A stretch of 64,000 nucleotides of DNA from Suillus spraguei. Lineage: Eukaryota; Basidiomycota; Agaricomycetes; Boletales; Suillaceae. The stretch's first letter is position 1, and each line of letters starts with the position of its first letter. Positions 38,345 through 49,412 of the stretch are shown here, piece by piece. Below the pieces are notes generated by a model that did no database searches, was not told where the DNA came from, and saw only the letters and a program-made list of their open reading frames with translations. The position numbers and the translations under genes were made by a program. The stretch covers positions 1-64,000 of the forward strand of contig JABCPU010000092.1 of the NCBI GenBank assembly GCA_016800925.1, written 5' to 3'.

Positions 38345-38870
38345 ACAGTGAACTATCTCCATATTATACGAGTGAGCAGACGTGCATAATATCCCGTATG
38401 ATATGGGCCAGTGGACCATGGGCCCATGGTAGAAATATCCTCATTCATGATGGATGGGCCGGGAGGAATATTATTCCCAATGACGGCAGGTGGGCCCATG
38501 CAAGGAATATGTAGAGTAGATGAGTGGGCCGATGTACATGAATATCCAGTAGACGGATGGGCCGAGGTAGTTAGATATTATGTAGATGGGTGTACCAAGG
38601 TAGATGTGTATCAGGTAGACAGGTATGTGAAGGGTACTTGTTATCACATACACGGGTGGGCCCAGACACATATTAGATGGTTGGGCCGAGAGTATTATAT
38701 AAAATATTGTATTAGACAGGTGGGCTGAGGGTGTTGTACAGTATATTATATCAGACAGGTGGGCTGAGGGTAGTATAAAATATAGACAGGTGGGCCCATG
38801 TGTATGATAATTGTAGACATGACGGAGCTGAGGTAGTTGCATATCATCCGACTGGACCTTCAGACCTCTG
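38345..38870. repeat. GGTGGGCC minisatellite segment (copy 1)
   Basis: The interval has about fifteen occurrences of gggtgggcc or close variants, separated by 20-40 bp with gaatat/gtagat-like spacers (atgggccgaggtag, acaggtgggctgagg). It is homologous to 59,690-60,110 and, inverted, to 55,130-55,660, including ataatatcccgt and gggccagtggaccatggg. Confidence 0.8.
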
Positions 38871-38939
38871 CAGCTAGCTTGCTAACCATATGCATATCCT
38901 AGCCCACCCTGAGCACAGCTCACCCACCACTATGTCCGG

Positions 38940-39509
38940 ACTTTCCCTCCTCTGACATCTGAGACTTCCGATCCTCATCAATGTCCTAAATACTTCCCCT
39001 TGGATCCATGGAGCTTCACTTCTCTGGTCCTCCACTCCTACACTCCTACACTCCTCCCCCTCCAGACCTCCTATCTCCGGACCTCCGGACCTGTCCTACC
39101 CCACCCTTGACATCCTGTGGATCATCTTTCCCCCTGGAGCTTCCCTCCTATCTTGCCCTGGACTTTGTCTGGCAGTCCATCCTCCATTCCATTCTACTTG
39201 GGACTCGACCCAGTAGTCTTACCTGTATTTCCTGTCCTCCGGAAATAGTTCCTGCATGGTTCCCACAATCCTCCAGTAGTCCATCGGCGCACTATTGAGC
39301 AGTCTAGCCCTAGAGTTCCTCCGGAGTTCCCCTCTGGACTTCACTGGAACTCCCCCTCGAACTTCACGCAAAATTAGGGGCACATACTTGTATAAGGGGC
39401 ACAGCGCACGAGCGGAGGCCAAGCCTGATGATTTAGTTATGACACTCCAGTGAGACCCCATGCAAAGCTGGAACGTCTGAGTAGCCTCCGGTTTTGCATG
39501 GCCGTAACA
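38940..39509 (-). repeat. Partial LTR of family C, minus orientation
   Basis: Read on the minus strand from 39,509 it starts TGTTACGGCCATGCAAAACCGG and continues ctttgcatggggt, cttggcctc and gtgccccttatac, parallel to the complete copy at 47,868. The far end fades toward 38,940 without a visible duplication. Confidence 0.7.
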
Positions 39510-39529
39510 GATTCGAGACAAAAAAGATA

Positions 39530-40572
39530 TCTACCAAAAATGTGTGAATCAAATCTTTTGATTGCCTGACATTTGTCTGAGTCCTGAGTGCTGAATCCCA
39601 AGTGCCAAACCCTGAAATTGTGGACTACTGGGGTTCAGCACTCAGGATTTGGCACTTGGGACTCAGAAAAATGTGAGGCAATAAAAAGCTGAAACTCAAA
39701 ACTCAAAACTTGAAACTTGCAAAAATGTATATCATGTAAAATGCCTATTTCCTCACACAGTTCACTGAGTGTCAAGTACCAAGACCCAGGACCCGAATCT
39801 TGAATCCTTGGCAATGTAACAAGTGCTGAGTGCCGGAACCCGAACCCTGAACCTCGAAACTTAAAACTTGGAACTTGGAACTCACAAAAATGTGTATCAT
39901 GTAAAATGTCTATTTCCTTACACAGTTCACTGAGTGTCAAGTACCATGACCCGGGACCTGAATCCCGAATTCCTGGCAATGTAACAAGTGCCCAGTGCCC
40001 AGTGCTGACACCTGAACCCCGAAACTTCAAACTTCAAACTTCAAAATTGAAACTTGCAAAGATCTGTATCATTGAAATTTTCTATTTCCTTGCACAGTTC
40101 ACTGAGTGTCAAGTACCAAGACCCAGGACCCGGACCCCAAATTCCTGGCAATGTAACAAGTGCGAGTGCCAGAACCCGAACCCCAAACCTCAAAACTTGA
40201 AACTTGAAACTCGCAAAAATGTGTATCATGTAAAATTTGGATATGCTTGCACAGTTCACCGAGTGTCAAGTACCAAGACCTGGGACCTGAATCCCGAATT
40301 CCTGGCAATGTAACAAGTGCCGAGTGCTGGAACCTGACCCCCAAACCCCGAAACTTCAAACTTCAAACTTCAAAATTGAAACTTGCAAAAATCTGTATCA
40401 TGTAAAATTTCTATTTCCTTACACAGTTCACTGAGTGTCAAGTACCAAGACCCAGGACCCGAATCCCGAATTCCTGGAAGTGTAACAAGTGCTGAGTGCT
40501 GGAACCCGACCCCCAAACCCCGCAACTTCACACTTCAAACTTCAAAATTGAAACTTGCAAAAATCTGTATCA
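39530..40572 (+). repeat. Satellite S1 array, 157-172 bp units
   Basis: The recurring word cacagttcactgagtgtcaagtac is seen at about 39,756, 39,921, 40,093, 40,250 and 40,422. Each unit contains tgtatcatgtaaaat, atttccttacacagttcac, aagacccaggacccgaatcc, ttcctggcaatgtaacaagtg and cttcaaacttcaaa. The array continues beyond the gypsy element at 49,413, so it was one array before that insertion. The first 200 bp (39,530-39,720) resemble the edge of satellite S2. Confidence 0.9.
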
Positions 40573-41047
40573 TGTTACGAACTGGGGTGGCGTCACCAGC
40601 GACAGTGAAAAGACACAGCCGGTCTGCTGAGAGTTCTTACAATGTCCAGAAGAGGACAAGGTGAAAGTACGAGGAACACGTTCCAAGTACGATCAAGGGT
40701 TCGGCCTCAATGACAAGTCAGAGAGGTTCTGCGAGAATAGAGACTAAGGCTAAGGAGTGCTTAGACTTAGAGACGATTCAAGATGACTTAGGTTGGAGGC
40801 CTAAGCGAAGGAGATTCCAGGTAAAAACCAGTAAGATTAAAGTAAGGAATCTACTACAAGTACACTGTGCTTAAATAGGCCAATATGTGCGCACAGACCA
40901 AGTAACCGTGAGAACGTAACTGCATATCCTAATAAGGAAGGCATGTGTTGTACAGATGCGTTGAGCATATGAGTCAGAGTCATGTGACATAATATACAAG
41001 TAAGGAAACAAAGGGAGAAATGAATAGAGGCACATATGATTGTAACA
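40573..41047 (-). repeat. 3' LTR of the gypsy element (475 bp)
   Basis: On the plus strand it reads TGTTACGAACTGGGGTGG to GATTGTAACA. It matches the other LTR nearly base for base, and a polypurine tract lies directly inside it. Confidence 0.92.
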
Positions 41048-41080
41048 TTACCCCCTGTTTACATTGAAAGTCACCGACTT

Positions 41081-42241
41081 TCAAGCATCTCTATTGTCAT
41101 CATAGACGGGATCATAGTCGTCATAGTTAGCGACATCTTCATCAGCGGCACTTCCCCCTAACATATAAGCAGCCTCCTCTTCCGCTACAGTTCTTGCCTG
41201 TCGACCTTCTTTTCGTCGTCGACGGTTAATAAGATACTGTTCCCACCTACGCAGTGCATCATAAAATCCCTCGTCCTTCCAAGTAAGCGTAAATGGAGGT
41301 TCCCCACGACGCTGAGGGCAGTAAATGGACAAATGGGTAGGAGTGTGTCACAGGCAAATTTGACACTGGTAGTTGGGGCAGTTCTTTTGCCGATGTCCAA
41401 CGATGCTGCAGACTCGGCATTTCATGTTTTCGTCAGTACTGGAGATGGACATTCGTAACGGTGAAGGTGAAATAACAGGAGTAGGGCTAATGGATCTGGC
41501 GCGCTTCTTCCCTTTCTGTCGTGTCATGCATTTCAGAGCAAAGGCATTGTCTCGTCTGAGCTGCGCTTGTTGTTTCTTGGTGAGTGTGTATGCAGATGCG
41601 GGGAGGTCGGGAGTAGTTCCTCGTTCAGCAACCGCAAGGAGTTCATTAGAGGAAGAGGGCGAGGTTATGCCGAAGTCTTTTACTAAGACTGGCAAGACAG
41701 GGTCCATTGGACCAAACGATGACGGGATGGACATAGGAGGGTGTATATGAAGGTTGCGAAGTCGAGGGCCAAGTGTTACTAGCTCAACAACAGGAATTCC
41801 TAACCTCTTTGCAGCTTCACATTGTTCTTCCGTACACGGCTCATATAGCCACGCGGGATGGTCATGAGAGACTGTAACGGGGGATGGTGAAGTCGGTTGT
41901 TCAATAGGAGATGGGGTTCGTGGAGAGGCGAGGTCGGCTTGCATTTGCTGTAGATCGGTGATGGCTTCTTCAACTAGGTTTCTGGCCGCTCTGGTTTCAG
42001 CGACTGATTGCTGGATGGTTTCGATGACTGAGTTGGTAAGCTGTCCGATCTCCTGGACAGCAGCGCATAGGCCAGTAAAGGTGTCAAGACTAGAATAGAC
42101 GCGTGAAGAAGAGGGTGCTGGGATAGGAAGTGGCGTATCTTCCTGCAGAGAGGGAGGTTGAGCAACGCCTGCTCGACGTTCGGCCACGATATGAATAGCT
42201 TCTTCAACATCGCTTTTAAAAGAATTGGGAAGAAGCAACAT
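41081..42241 (-). pseudogene. Extra ORF downstream of integrase with a CCHC zinc knuckle (one in-frame stop)
   Basis: This frame lies between the chromodomain and the 3' LTR, a place where most chromoviruses have nothing. The N-terminal half is a helical, Gln-rich segment (AVQEIGQLTNSVIETIQQSV, EAITDLQQMQADL) and a Pro/Ser linker. The middle contains LTKKQQAQLRRDNAFALKCM. The C-terminal part has CRVCSIVGHRQKNC, a perfect C-X2-C-X4-H-X4-C knuckle, followed closely by CQIC and HLSIYC, which could form a second zinc site. A single TGA near 41,347 separates the knuckle from a tail with an acidic end (DYDPVYDDNRDA). Gag-like zinc binding suggests nucleic-acid contact. Function unknown. Confidence 0.7.
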
Positions 42242-42366
42242 AGCGTAAGAACAAATGCGTTTTTGAAGATGAAGGAAGCGGTGACGGTATGTAATTTCTG
42301 TGGTATCTTTGGCAGTGGCTTCGATGAGGGCTGCAGTGCGAATGATGTTGACGAGGAGGAGAGTAA

Positions 42367-43900
42367 TCAGAGAGAGTGTTGCTTCTTATAAGCATTCAAG
42401 ATTCGAGCGGAGTTCTTCAAGTTCTTTTCTGGGAGCCATTCGTTATCTCCCGATGAGTATCCTTTCCAAGAAACAAGATAGCGTCTTCGAGTGCCGATTC
42501 CTTTGTGAGAAAGAATTGCTTCTATTTCATATTCTTCTTCTTCTTCAATGATGTCAGGTGGTGGTTCAGGGAAGTTCGGACCGTGTACATCCGTTTCGTT
42601 ATAGGACAATAAGACAGAAGCGTGGAACGTAGGATGGATTTTCCACTGCGGAGGGAGTTTGAGTGTGAACATGATGGGCGATAAGACATCAATGATCGGG
42701 AAAGGTCCATATCGCTTCGGCGCAAGTTTCCTTGATGGGAGTTTGAGTCTAAGATTAGCGGCAGATAGCCAAACCTTATCTCCAATCTTCCATGGAATGT
42801 ACTTATCTCCTTGGGATCGTTCGGCCATTGTCTGCATTGTAATGTTATGACAGGCAATTGCTTCTTCTCGGATCTTCTGCAGGGATCGTACTCGATCTTC
42901 TGCTGCAGGGACGGATGAATCAGGAATCAGGTGAGGGATGGCGCATGGTTCGTATCCCATCATGAGGTAGAAAGGTGATGCATTCCTTGCATCGTGTTTT
43001 CGGTGGTTGTGGACGAACTCAGCGATTGGTAGGTGTTCTACCCAATCTTCAGGATTATTGCGACAATAGATGCGTAGGTATGTTTCAAGTTCTTGATTTA
43101 GCCTTTCAGTTTGACCATCAGTCTGTGGGTGATAAGCCGTAGATGGAGCGATGACGTAGTCAAGAAGTCGGGCAAGTTCTTTTGAGAAACGAGATAGGAA
43201 TTGCGGACCTCGATCTGAGATGACTTTGTCATGAAGTCCAAATCGACGTAGACATGTTTCAAAAAAGTTTAGCAATGCCTTCGGAAGTGATGGTTTTCAA
43301 ACAAGGGATAATAATTACCCCCTTCATAAGGCCATGGTCTACCACGACCATGATACTGTCAAAGCCTCCAGAGACAGGGAGGTCAGTTATAAGATCGACG
43401 GAGATTGGGAAAAGGGGCGAGTCGCAGAGGAGGGAATCGGGGCAAGTGGAGGCCAACAGGGTGAGTATCGGCTTTCATTTGCTGACAAAGGGCGCAACCC
43501 TCACATATTTCCGAATATAAGAGCCCATAGCGGGCCACCAGCTTCCGTTTAACAGTTCTTCAGTTTTGAATCTACCGGGATGCCCGCGGTAGAATGATCA
43601 TGATACTTTCAGGATATCGGAATGATGTGCCGGTGGAATGTAGGCACGATTCTTAAAGTAGAGGACTTCTCCTCAATCTTCCAGTCAGAAAGTGCCGATT
43701 TCATAGGAGGAAGGCACACGCCGTCAAGGCGTCAGATGCTGCTTTAAAACAGGGTCGTCGAGGGGGTCAGAGGATGACAACATCCTGGAGGTCGGTGTCA
43801 ATAAGACGAACGAATAGAGCGTCAGAAGGAGTGTCTGGTCCTCGTTATCATCTTTGCGGAGTCGTAATCGGGCCGGCAGGATAGTGCATCAGGTACTGCA
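42367..43900 (-). pseudogene. Gypsy integrase with C-terminal chromodomain
   Basis: The core reads FGLHDKVISDRGPQFLSRF, AYHPQTDGQTERLNQELE and WVEHLPIAEFVHNHRKH, giving the DD35E-type residues of retroviral-type integrases. A GPY/F-like block (KLAPKRYGPFPI) follows, then the chromodomain EEYEIEAILSHKGIGTRRRY, LVSWKGYSSGDNEWLPEKNL, which typically targets such elements to heterochromatin. The upstream part (43,260-43,900) continues in other frames, so at least two frameshifts separate it from the core. Confidence 0.88.
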
Positions 43901-43946
43901 ATTTAGTACCTGCAACGTGATGCAGTTCAATGTCAAATAGACAAAA

Positions 43947-45353
43947 TCAATTGCCAACGTGCTTGGCGACGGGTAAGCTTCTGTGCACTTCTAAAGTACA
44001 GAAGATTCTTGTGGTCGGTGAATACCAGGACGGGTGTGGGTTTCCTTCGAGATAATGACGCCATTCATTCAATGCCCGGATTACGGCAAGGAGTTCCCGA
44101 TCAAAGATCTGGTAATTACGTTCTGCTGGGTTCAAAGACTGTGAGAGATATGCACATGGGTGATAAACGCCATTCTCATCAGTTTGCAGGAGAACTCCGC
44201 CAGTTGCTATGAGCGAAGCGTCGGTAGCAATAGCAAATTGTCGGGAGGATCAGGGTTACGGAGTACTGGTTGGGATGTAAAGCGTCGTTTCAGTTCTTCG
44301 AAGGTGTCCATGCATTCGGTTGACCAATAAAGGCCTTATCTTTCTTTGTTAAATGATAAGGGTTGGGCGATGTCAGAATAGTGGGAAATGAACGTGCAGT
44401 AGAAGTTGCAAAACCGAGGAATGACCGAACATCTTTTACAGATTTTGGGACTGGCCATTCGGAGATTCCTTTGGTTTGGTGGTATCCATAGCAACTTGTC
44501 CGGGCGAATTATCATTCCGAGGTATTCCACTTCTTCTGCATCGAAAGTGCATTTCTCTGGTTTCAAGAATAAGTGTTCCTTTCGTATCTTCATCAGACCC
44601 ATCTTGTTCGTTCACGATGTTCCGCCATGTCGTAGAGAAAATCAGGATATCGTCCATATAGATAACCATCCATCCTTCATTGATTTCTTGTTGGAAGGTA
44701 CAATTCATGTATGCTTGGAAGGTTGCTGGGAATTACAAAGGCCAAAGAACATGACATTTGGTTCGAAGAGGCCGAATTCCATGTAAAGCAGCTTTCCACC
44801 TATCATCGGATGGATGCGAATATTGTTATAACCGGACCAATATCCATTTTCGTGAAGAACTGTGCGTTATGAAGCGTGCGACAAGGGAGATAGGGAGTGG
44901 AAGCGGATAGGCGTTCTTGACTGTCCAATCATTGATGTAGCGATAATCTTGACAGGGACGCAATTCTCCACTCTTCTTTCCCACAAAGAAGAAGCCACTG
45001 GCTTGGGGTGACTTCGATTCTGAGATGAAACCTTTCGCAATGTTTTCATCGATAAACGTTTTGACGGCAGCACATTCTTTTTCTGATAGTGGGTAACCTT
45101 AGACGTGCGGGGATGAAACCGGGTTTAGTATCGATCCGATGATCATACCAGGGCGTTCAGGGGGTAGTTTGTTTAATCCGTCTTTAGCAAAGACATCTGC
45201 AAAGTTGTGCAAATAGTCAGGAACCAATTCTTCGAAGGATTTCTTTTTCTTTCCTTTTCTCCGTGGCGAATTCCTGAGCTTTGTTACTGTATTTGTGGAG
45301 GAAGGGAATTGTGGAGTAGTTGGGAGTTTGTTCGAGTCGAGAAGTTCCATCAC
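43947..45353 (-). pseudogene. Gypsy reverse transcriptase and RNase H, frameshifted
   Basis: Fragments in several frames are collinear with a gypsy [41 protein letters not shown], the palm motif VIYMDDILIFS, and the RNase H stretch [20 protein letters not shown]. Stops and shifts are spread along the whole region, for example after NPVSSPHV (45,100) and near 44,850. It cannot make an active enzyme as read. Confidence 0.85.
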
Positions 45354-45522
45354 GTGTCAGGGGTGTATTCATGGATACTTCTTCTATGATTCTCATACTA
45401 ACTCCATCAGTTCATATTCCACAAGAATTCCCCTCCCAAGTTCGTAAGAGGAAATTTCCACACTTCTGGCGCGTGCCAGACATCTTGCATGGTGTTGAAT
45501 TGGTCATCATCCTCTGTTGGGA

Positions 45523-46430
45523 TCAACGAGGGCATGGGTTCTTCTTCATCGGGGATTTCTTCAATTGAAGCCGAGGGAGTAGGTTGAAGGGTTTTCGGGG
45601 GTACATAGAACTTGGATAATTTTGGTACATTGGTATCCTGTCCAGGATCTCTTCTTCTGCTTTTCTTTTCCCATACTTCTGCTCTTCTATTGGTCGTTGC
45701 TCAGTAGGTTCTTGTCCAACCCGATGCTCAGGTTCGGATTCATTCTCATTCTTGCGCTTTTCTGCGTGGGGAATCGGTGACACTGCTCGCGGCAGTTGTA
45801 CACGAGGAGTGGGGTCTGTAGTACTTGGCATTTGTACTTCAGGCTTCGGATTTTCAGGAATAGAAGGGATTACGAAGGGTTTTGGAAGCTGGGAATGTTG
45901 CCATTTAGAATGATGATTGAAAAGTCGAGGCAACCCATTCTTTTTTCGATCCATATCCATGTCAATTTCAATTTCATCTGATTTCTCTGTTCGAGGAAGG
46001 ACGAGTGTTTCAGCAGCCCAGTCGATACTTGGGTTCATTGTGCGTAACCATGGGATTCCCAGAAGAATTTGATCTCTTCTTCCTAGTTTGGTGATATTGA
46101 ATTTTCCATACATGGTTCGTTCATCGATTTTGATCACTAGCATGCAATAATGCGTGATTGCCCTCCTTTGATAAGAGTTCCATCGGCTGTAGTAACTCGA
46201 AATGGTGTTTTGAGTTTTCGTCATGTGATTTGATGGAGTTTCACAAACTCTTCAGAGATGAACGTTCCGGCTGCGCCTGAATCGATTACAGCGGTTGTTT
46301 CGATGGATAAACGAGTACGTGAGTGGAGGGTGATAGGGACACGAAGTTCTTTTCTTTCACCTACAGTGCGTACAAGTCTTAGTAATACATTAGGAGAAAC
46401 ATACGTCGATTCTCTGTTTCTCCAAGTCAA
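45523..46430 (-). pseudogene. Gypsy aspartic protease and linker region
   Basis: TTAVIDSGAAGTFISEEF is the retropepsin active-site segment with DSG. LGRRDQILLGIPWLRTMNP follows in the next frame, which is the flap-distal ILG-type motif. A Pro/Glu-rich linker with many charged residues (EKRKNENESEPEHR) leads to the RT. A stop or shift at about 46,224 separates the two parts. Confidence 0.82.
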
Positions 46431-47263
46431 AAATCCAAAACAACCCGCCTTACAGTTTCTTCGTCGTCTTCCCCTTCTTTAACTTCGGTTTGACGGAGTG
46501 GGGTTTTCTTCTTTCTATCAGGACAATTATAGATGCGGTGTCCTGTCTTCTTGCATCCGAAGCATTGTCCTTTCTTCATGCATTCGGATCTTTCCGTATC
46601 GGAGATTCGATCTACGACCATTGCGTTGGAATCACGATTAGGTATGTATCGTGCATTCCCGTAATTCTTCTTCTTCTGTTGTGGAGCATGACGTGTCCTC
46701 ATTGCTTGAAGACGATGATGGGCGTTGTCAATAGCAAGGCATTGCAACACAACATCTCGGAATACTTCTGAGACATCTCCTGTTGCGAAAAGCTTTGTGA
46801 GGATACCCCAATTAAGACCATCTTGGAAGAATTGGATCTTCGTGGCATTGTCGGTGATTTGAGCCTTGGCTGCAAGTGCCTCAAAGTCAGCGACGTAAGT
46901 GTGAAGATCTCCACTTCCTTGTTTGAGGTCTCTAAGTTTCGTGAGTGCGGTTCCTTTGGTATCCACTGGTTCGAAGGCTTCTTTGAAACTTTTCATAAAA
47001 TCTGCCATGGTCCCATAACCAACTTTTTGGCCAGAAGTGTCGGTGGATTGGGCGTGCTCAAGGAATTGTTCCTTCCAAGATTTGGCATTCTTCTCAGTCA
47101 TGAAGGACATTATGAAAATGATCTTCTGTTTGTCGGTGGTATAAAGCTTTTTGTTGATGTCAAAGTGCAAGTTGCACGACTGGATAAACTCGTGAGAGTT
47201 ATCGCGATCTCCATCAAAACTGTTTGGTTGACCGATCTTGTATTCAAATTCTTTGGTCGACAT
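46427..47263 (-). CDS. Gypsy Gag
   Basis: This is an intact 278-codon frame directly inside the 5' LTR. The capsid-like retrotransposon Gag region shows FDGDRDNSHEFIQSCNLHF, KNAKSWKEQFLEHAQ, TMADFMKSFKEAFEPVDTKG and DLHTYVADFEALAAKAQI. A nucleocapsid knuckle CFGCKKTGHRIYNC follows, C-X2-C-X4-H-X4-C. It would package element RNA into cytoplasmic particles. It is the only gene of the element with an unbroken frame, overlapping the protease frame by four bases. Confidence 0.88.
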   Translation of the reverse strand: MSTKEFEYKIGQPNSFDGDRDNSHEFIQSCNLHFDINKKLYTTDKQKIIFIMSFMTEKNAKSWKEQFLEHAQSTDTSGQKVGYGTMADFMKSFKEAFEPVDTKGTALTKLRDLKQGSGDLHTYVADFEALAAKAQITDNATKIQFFQDGLNWGILTKLFATGDVSEVFRDVVLQCLAIDNAHHRLQAMRTRHAPQQKKKNYGNARYIPNRDSNAMVVDRISDTERSECMKKGQCFGCKKTGHRIYNCPDRKKKTPLRQTEVKEGEDDEETVRRVVLDF

Positions 47264-48343
47264 GTTTGATGATTGTCCTGATGAGTTATACTTTCTCAGT
47301 GCCTACACGTGCTGTCTTGCTGTCCGTTAGGGCTTGTCTTCTGTCAGGGGGTTTCCTCTTGACAATCTGCTCAGCGTACGCGTACGCTAGTTCAGGGTTC
47401 AGGGTCGAAGACTAGATAGTCGACGATCAGGTTGGACTTTAATCTTTTGTTACGAACTGGGGTGGCGTCACCAGCGACAGTGAAAAGACACAGCCAGTCT
47501 GCTGGGAGTTCTTACAATGTCCAGAAGAGGACAAGGTGAAAGTACGAGGAACGCGTTCCAAGTACGATCAAGGGTTCGGCCTCAATGACAAGTCAGAGAG
47601 GTTCTGCGAGAATAGAGACTAAGGCTAAGGAGTGCTTAGACTTGGAGACGATTCAAGACGACTTAGGTTGGAGGCCTAAGCGAAGGAGATTCCAGGTAAA
47701 ACCCAGTAAGATTAAAGTAAGGAATCTACTACAAGTACACTGTGCTTAAATAGGCCAATATGTGCGCACAGACCAAGTAACCGTGAGAACGTAACTGCAT
47801 ATCCTAATAAGGAAGGCATGTGTTGTACAGATGCGTTGAGCATATGAGTCAGAGTCATGTGACATAATGTTACGACCATGCAAAACCGGAGATTAGCAAG
47901 AAGTCCTGGTCTTACATGGGGTTGTACCGGAGGGTTGTAAGTCAAAGGGGCTTGGCCTCAGCTCGTACACTGTGCCCCTTACCCGAGTATGTGCCCTTAA
48001 TTTCGGATGAAGGTCAAGGGAGAGTTCTGGTGGAGTCCGGATGGAGGGTCTGGACGAACTCTAAGGCAGGATAGCTCGACAGAGCTCCGATGGACTTCCG
48101 GATGAGCGCGGGAATGCGCCGGAACTATTTCCGGAAGGTAGGGAGTAATGGTAACACTACTGGAACAAGTTCCAAGTAGAACGGATGAAGGATGGACCGC
48201 TGGACAAAGTCCAGGGCAGGATAGGAGCAGAGCTCCGGAGGGAAAGATTATCCATAGATGTCAGAGGATAGGATAGGATGGATCCGAAGGACTAGGGGTC
48301 CGAAGGTCCGGAGCTCGGAGGAGCGGAGGAGCGGAGGAGTGGA

Positions 48344-48533
48344 TGATCAGAGGAGCGGAGGAGCGGAGGAGCGGAGGAGCGGAGGAGCGGAGGAGCGGAG
48401 GAGCGGAGGAGCGGAGGAGCGGAGGAGCGGAGGAGCGGAGGAGCGGAGGAGCGGAGGAGCGGAGGAGCGGAGGAGCGGAGGAGCGGAGGAGCGGAGGAGC
48501 GGAGGAGCGGAGGAGCGGAGGAGCGGAGGAGCG
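48344..48533 (+). repeat. 8-bp minisatellite GAGCGGAG, about 23 copies
   Basis: The octamer is repeated almost perfectly. Because 8 is not a multiple of 3, all three frames read the same 8-residue peptide repeat, producing long but meaningless reading frames. Confidence 0.93.
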
Positions 48534-49164
48534 GATGATTGGACGATCGGATGAGCGGAGCTCTGGGGATCTTAGAGGAAGTGTTGGCTACTAGAGAGGA
48601 GTAGGTCCGGATATGGTGTAGAGATAGTATAGACTACTCCGGACAAGGTCCGGAATAGAAACAGACAGTATAAGACTACCAAAGGTAGAGTCGGAGGTGA
48701 AACAGATGATAGACAGAGATGGACGAAGTCCGAACAGATTATAGAACATAGGATCAAAGCTCCGGCCTAGGGAGTAATCCCATAGGCCTGAGTTGGAAGC
48801 TTACAAGGGCCGGAGCCCAAGTGCAAGAACGGAGACGGAGTTATATAGACATGATAACAGGATACAGAGTAATCAAAGGAATATACAGAAGTAGGAACAA
48901 TGAATCAGACTAAGGTCTGCAGGAGTTGTACTACAAGTTTATATACTGTAGGTAGCATGCCGGAAGGCAAGCAAGGATAGTCCGAGGCTATGTTTGAGGC
49001 ATTGCGGAACACAAGGCTATGAACTCGGAAATAAGACTTGTACGAAATATCTTATCAAGACGGAAGTCAAGATAACCGAAAGCCAGAGGTGCAGAGATAA
49101 CCGAAAGCTGGACACAGGTATTAACCTAAAAGGAGTCACGCGCAGGTGCGCGGGAATAGTTTCG

Positions 49165-49250
49165 GATATGAGCATGGATCGGATATGGACACGGATCGGA
49201 TATGGACACGGATCGGATATGGACACGGATCGGATATGGACATGGATCGG
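49165..49250 (+). repeat. 17-bp minisatellite ggatcggatatggacac
   Basis: Four to five near-perfect head-to-tail copies within the family C LTR, with shorter degenerate ggatatgga repeats following to about 49,320. Confidence 0.88.
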
Positions 49251-49412
49251 ATGGATGGACTGAGTCGGATATGGATATGGATTAGATATGGATGGATGTT
49301 GATTGGGTGTCCAGATGTCCATGGATCAGACCTGAATGTACGGTATATGACACATAATATACAAGTAAGGAAACAAAGGGAGAAATGAATAGAGGCACAT
49401 ACGATTGTAACA

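Larger units (their letters stand above)
47868..49352 (+). repeat. Complete solo LTR of family C (1,485 bp) nested in the gypsy 5' LTR
   Basis: It begins TGTTACGACCATGCAAAACC and ends GTATATGACA, with the 5-bp duplication CATAA on both sides (47,863-47,867 and 49,353-49,357). Removing it plus one duplication restores an uninterrupted LTR of 475 bp. It contains two internal minisatellites, so its length is likely variable. Related partial copies are at 38,940-39,509 and 50,415-51,150. Confidence 0.9.
40573..49412 (-). mobile_element. Complete Ty3/gypsy chromovirus with nested LTR insertion
   Basis: The element is delimited by two LTRs of equal length (475 bp each once the nested insertion is subtracted) and a perfect target-site duplication TATCA (40,568-40,572 and 49,413-49,417). 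Genes lie on the minus strand in gypsy order: gag, protease, reverse transcriptase, RNase H, integrase, chromodomain, then an extra ORF. The purine tract aaacagggggtaa abuts the 3' LTR at 41,048. The insertion site lies inside one unit of satellite S1, since joining the flanks restores a unit of about 171 bp. The two LTRs differ at about seven positions by eye, nearly all transitions. Pol is nevertheless broken by several frameshifts and stops. Confidence 0.93.
47448..49412 (-). repeat. 5' LTR of the gypsy element, split by a nested LTR
   Basis: Left part 47,448-47,867 and right part 49,353-49,412 together match the 475-bp LTR at 40,573-41,047. The differences I counted are single bases such as ccagtc for ccggtc and acgcg for acacg. 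Confidence 0.92.

Noticed and set aside
48258..48594. Two long overlapping frames coding an RSGGAEER-type repeat protein
   Set aside because: They are the direct product of an 8-bp minisatellite within a solo LTR; all three frames give the same repeat, and there is no gene context.
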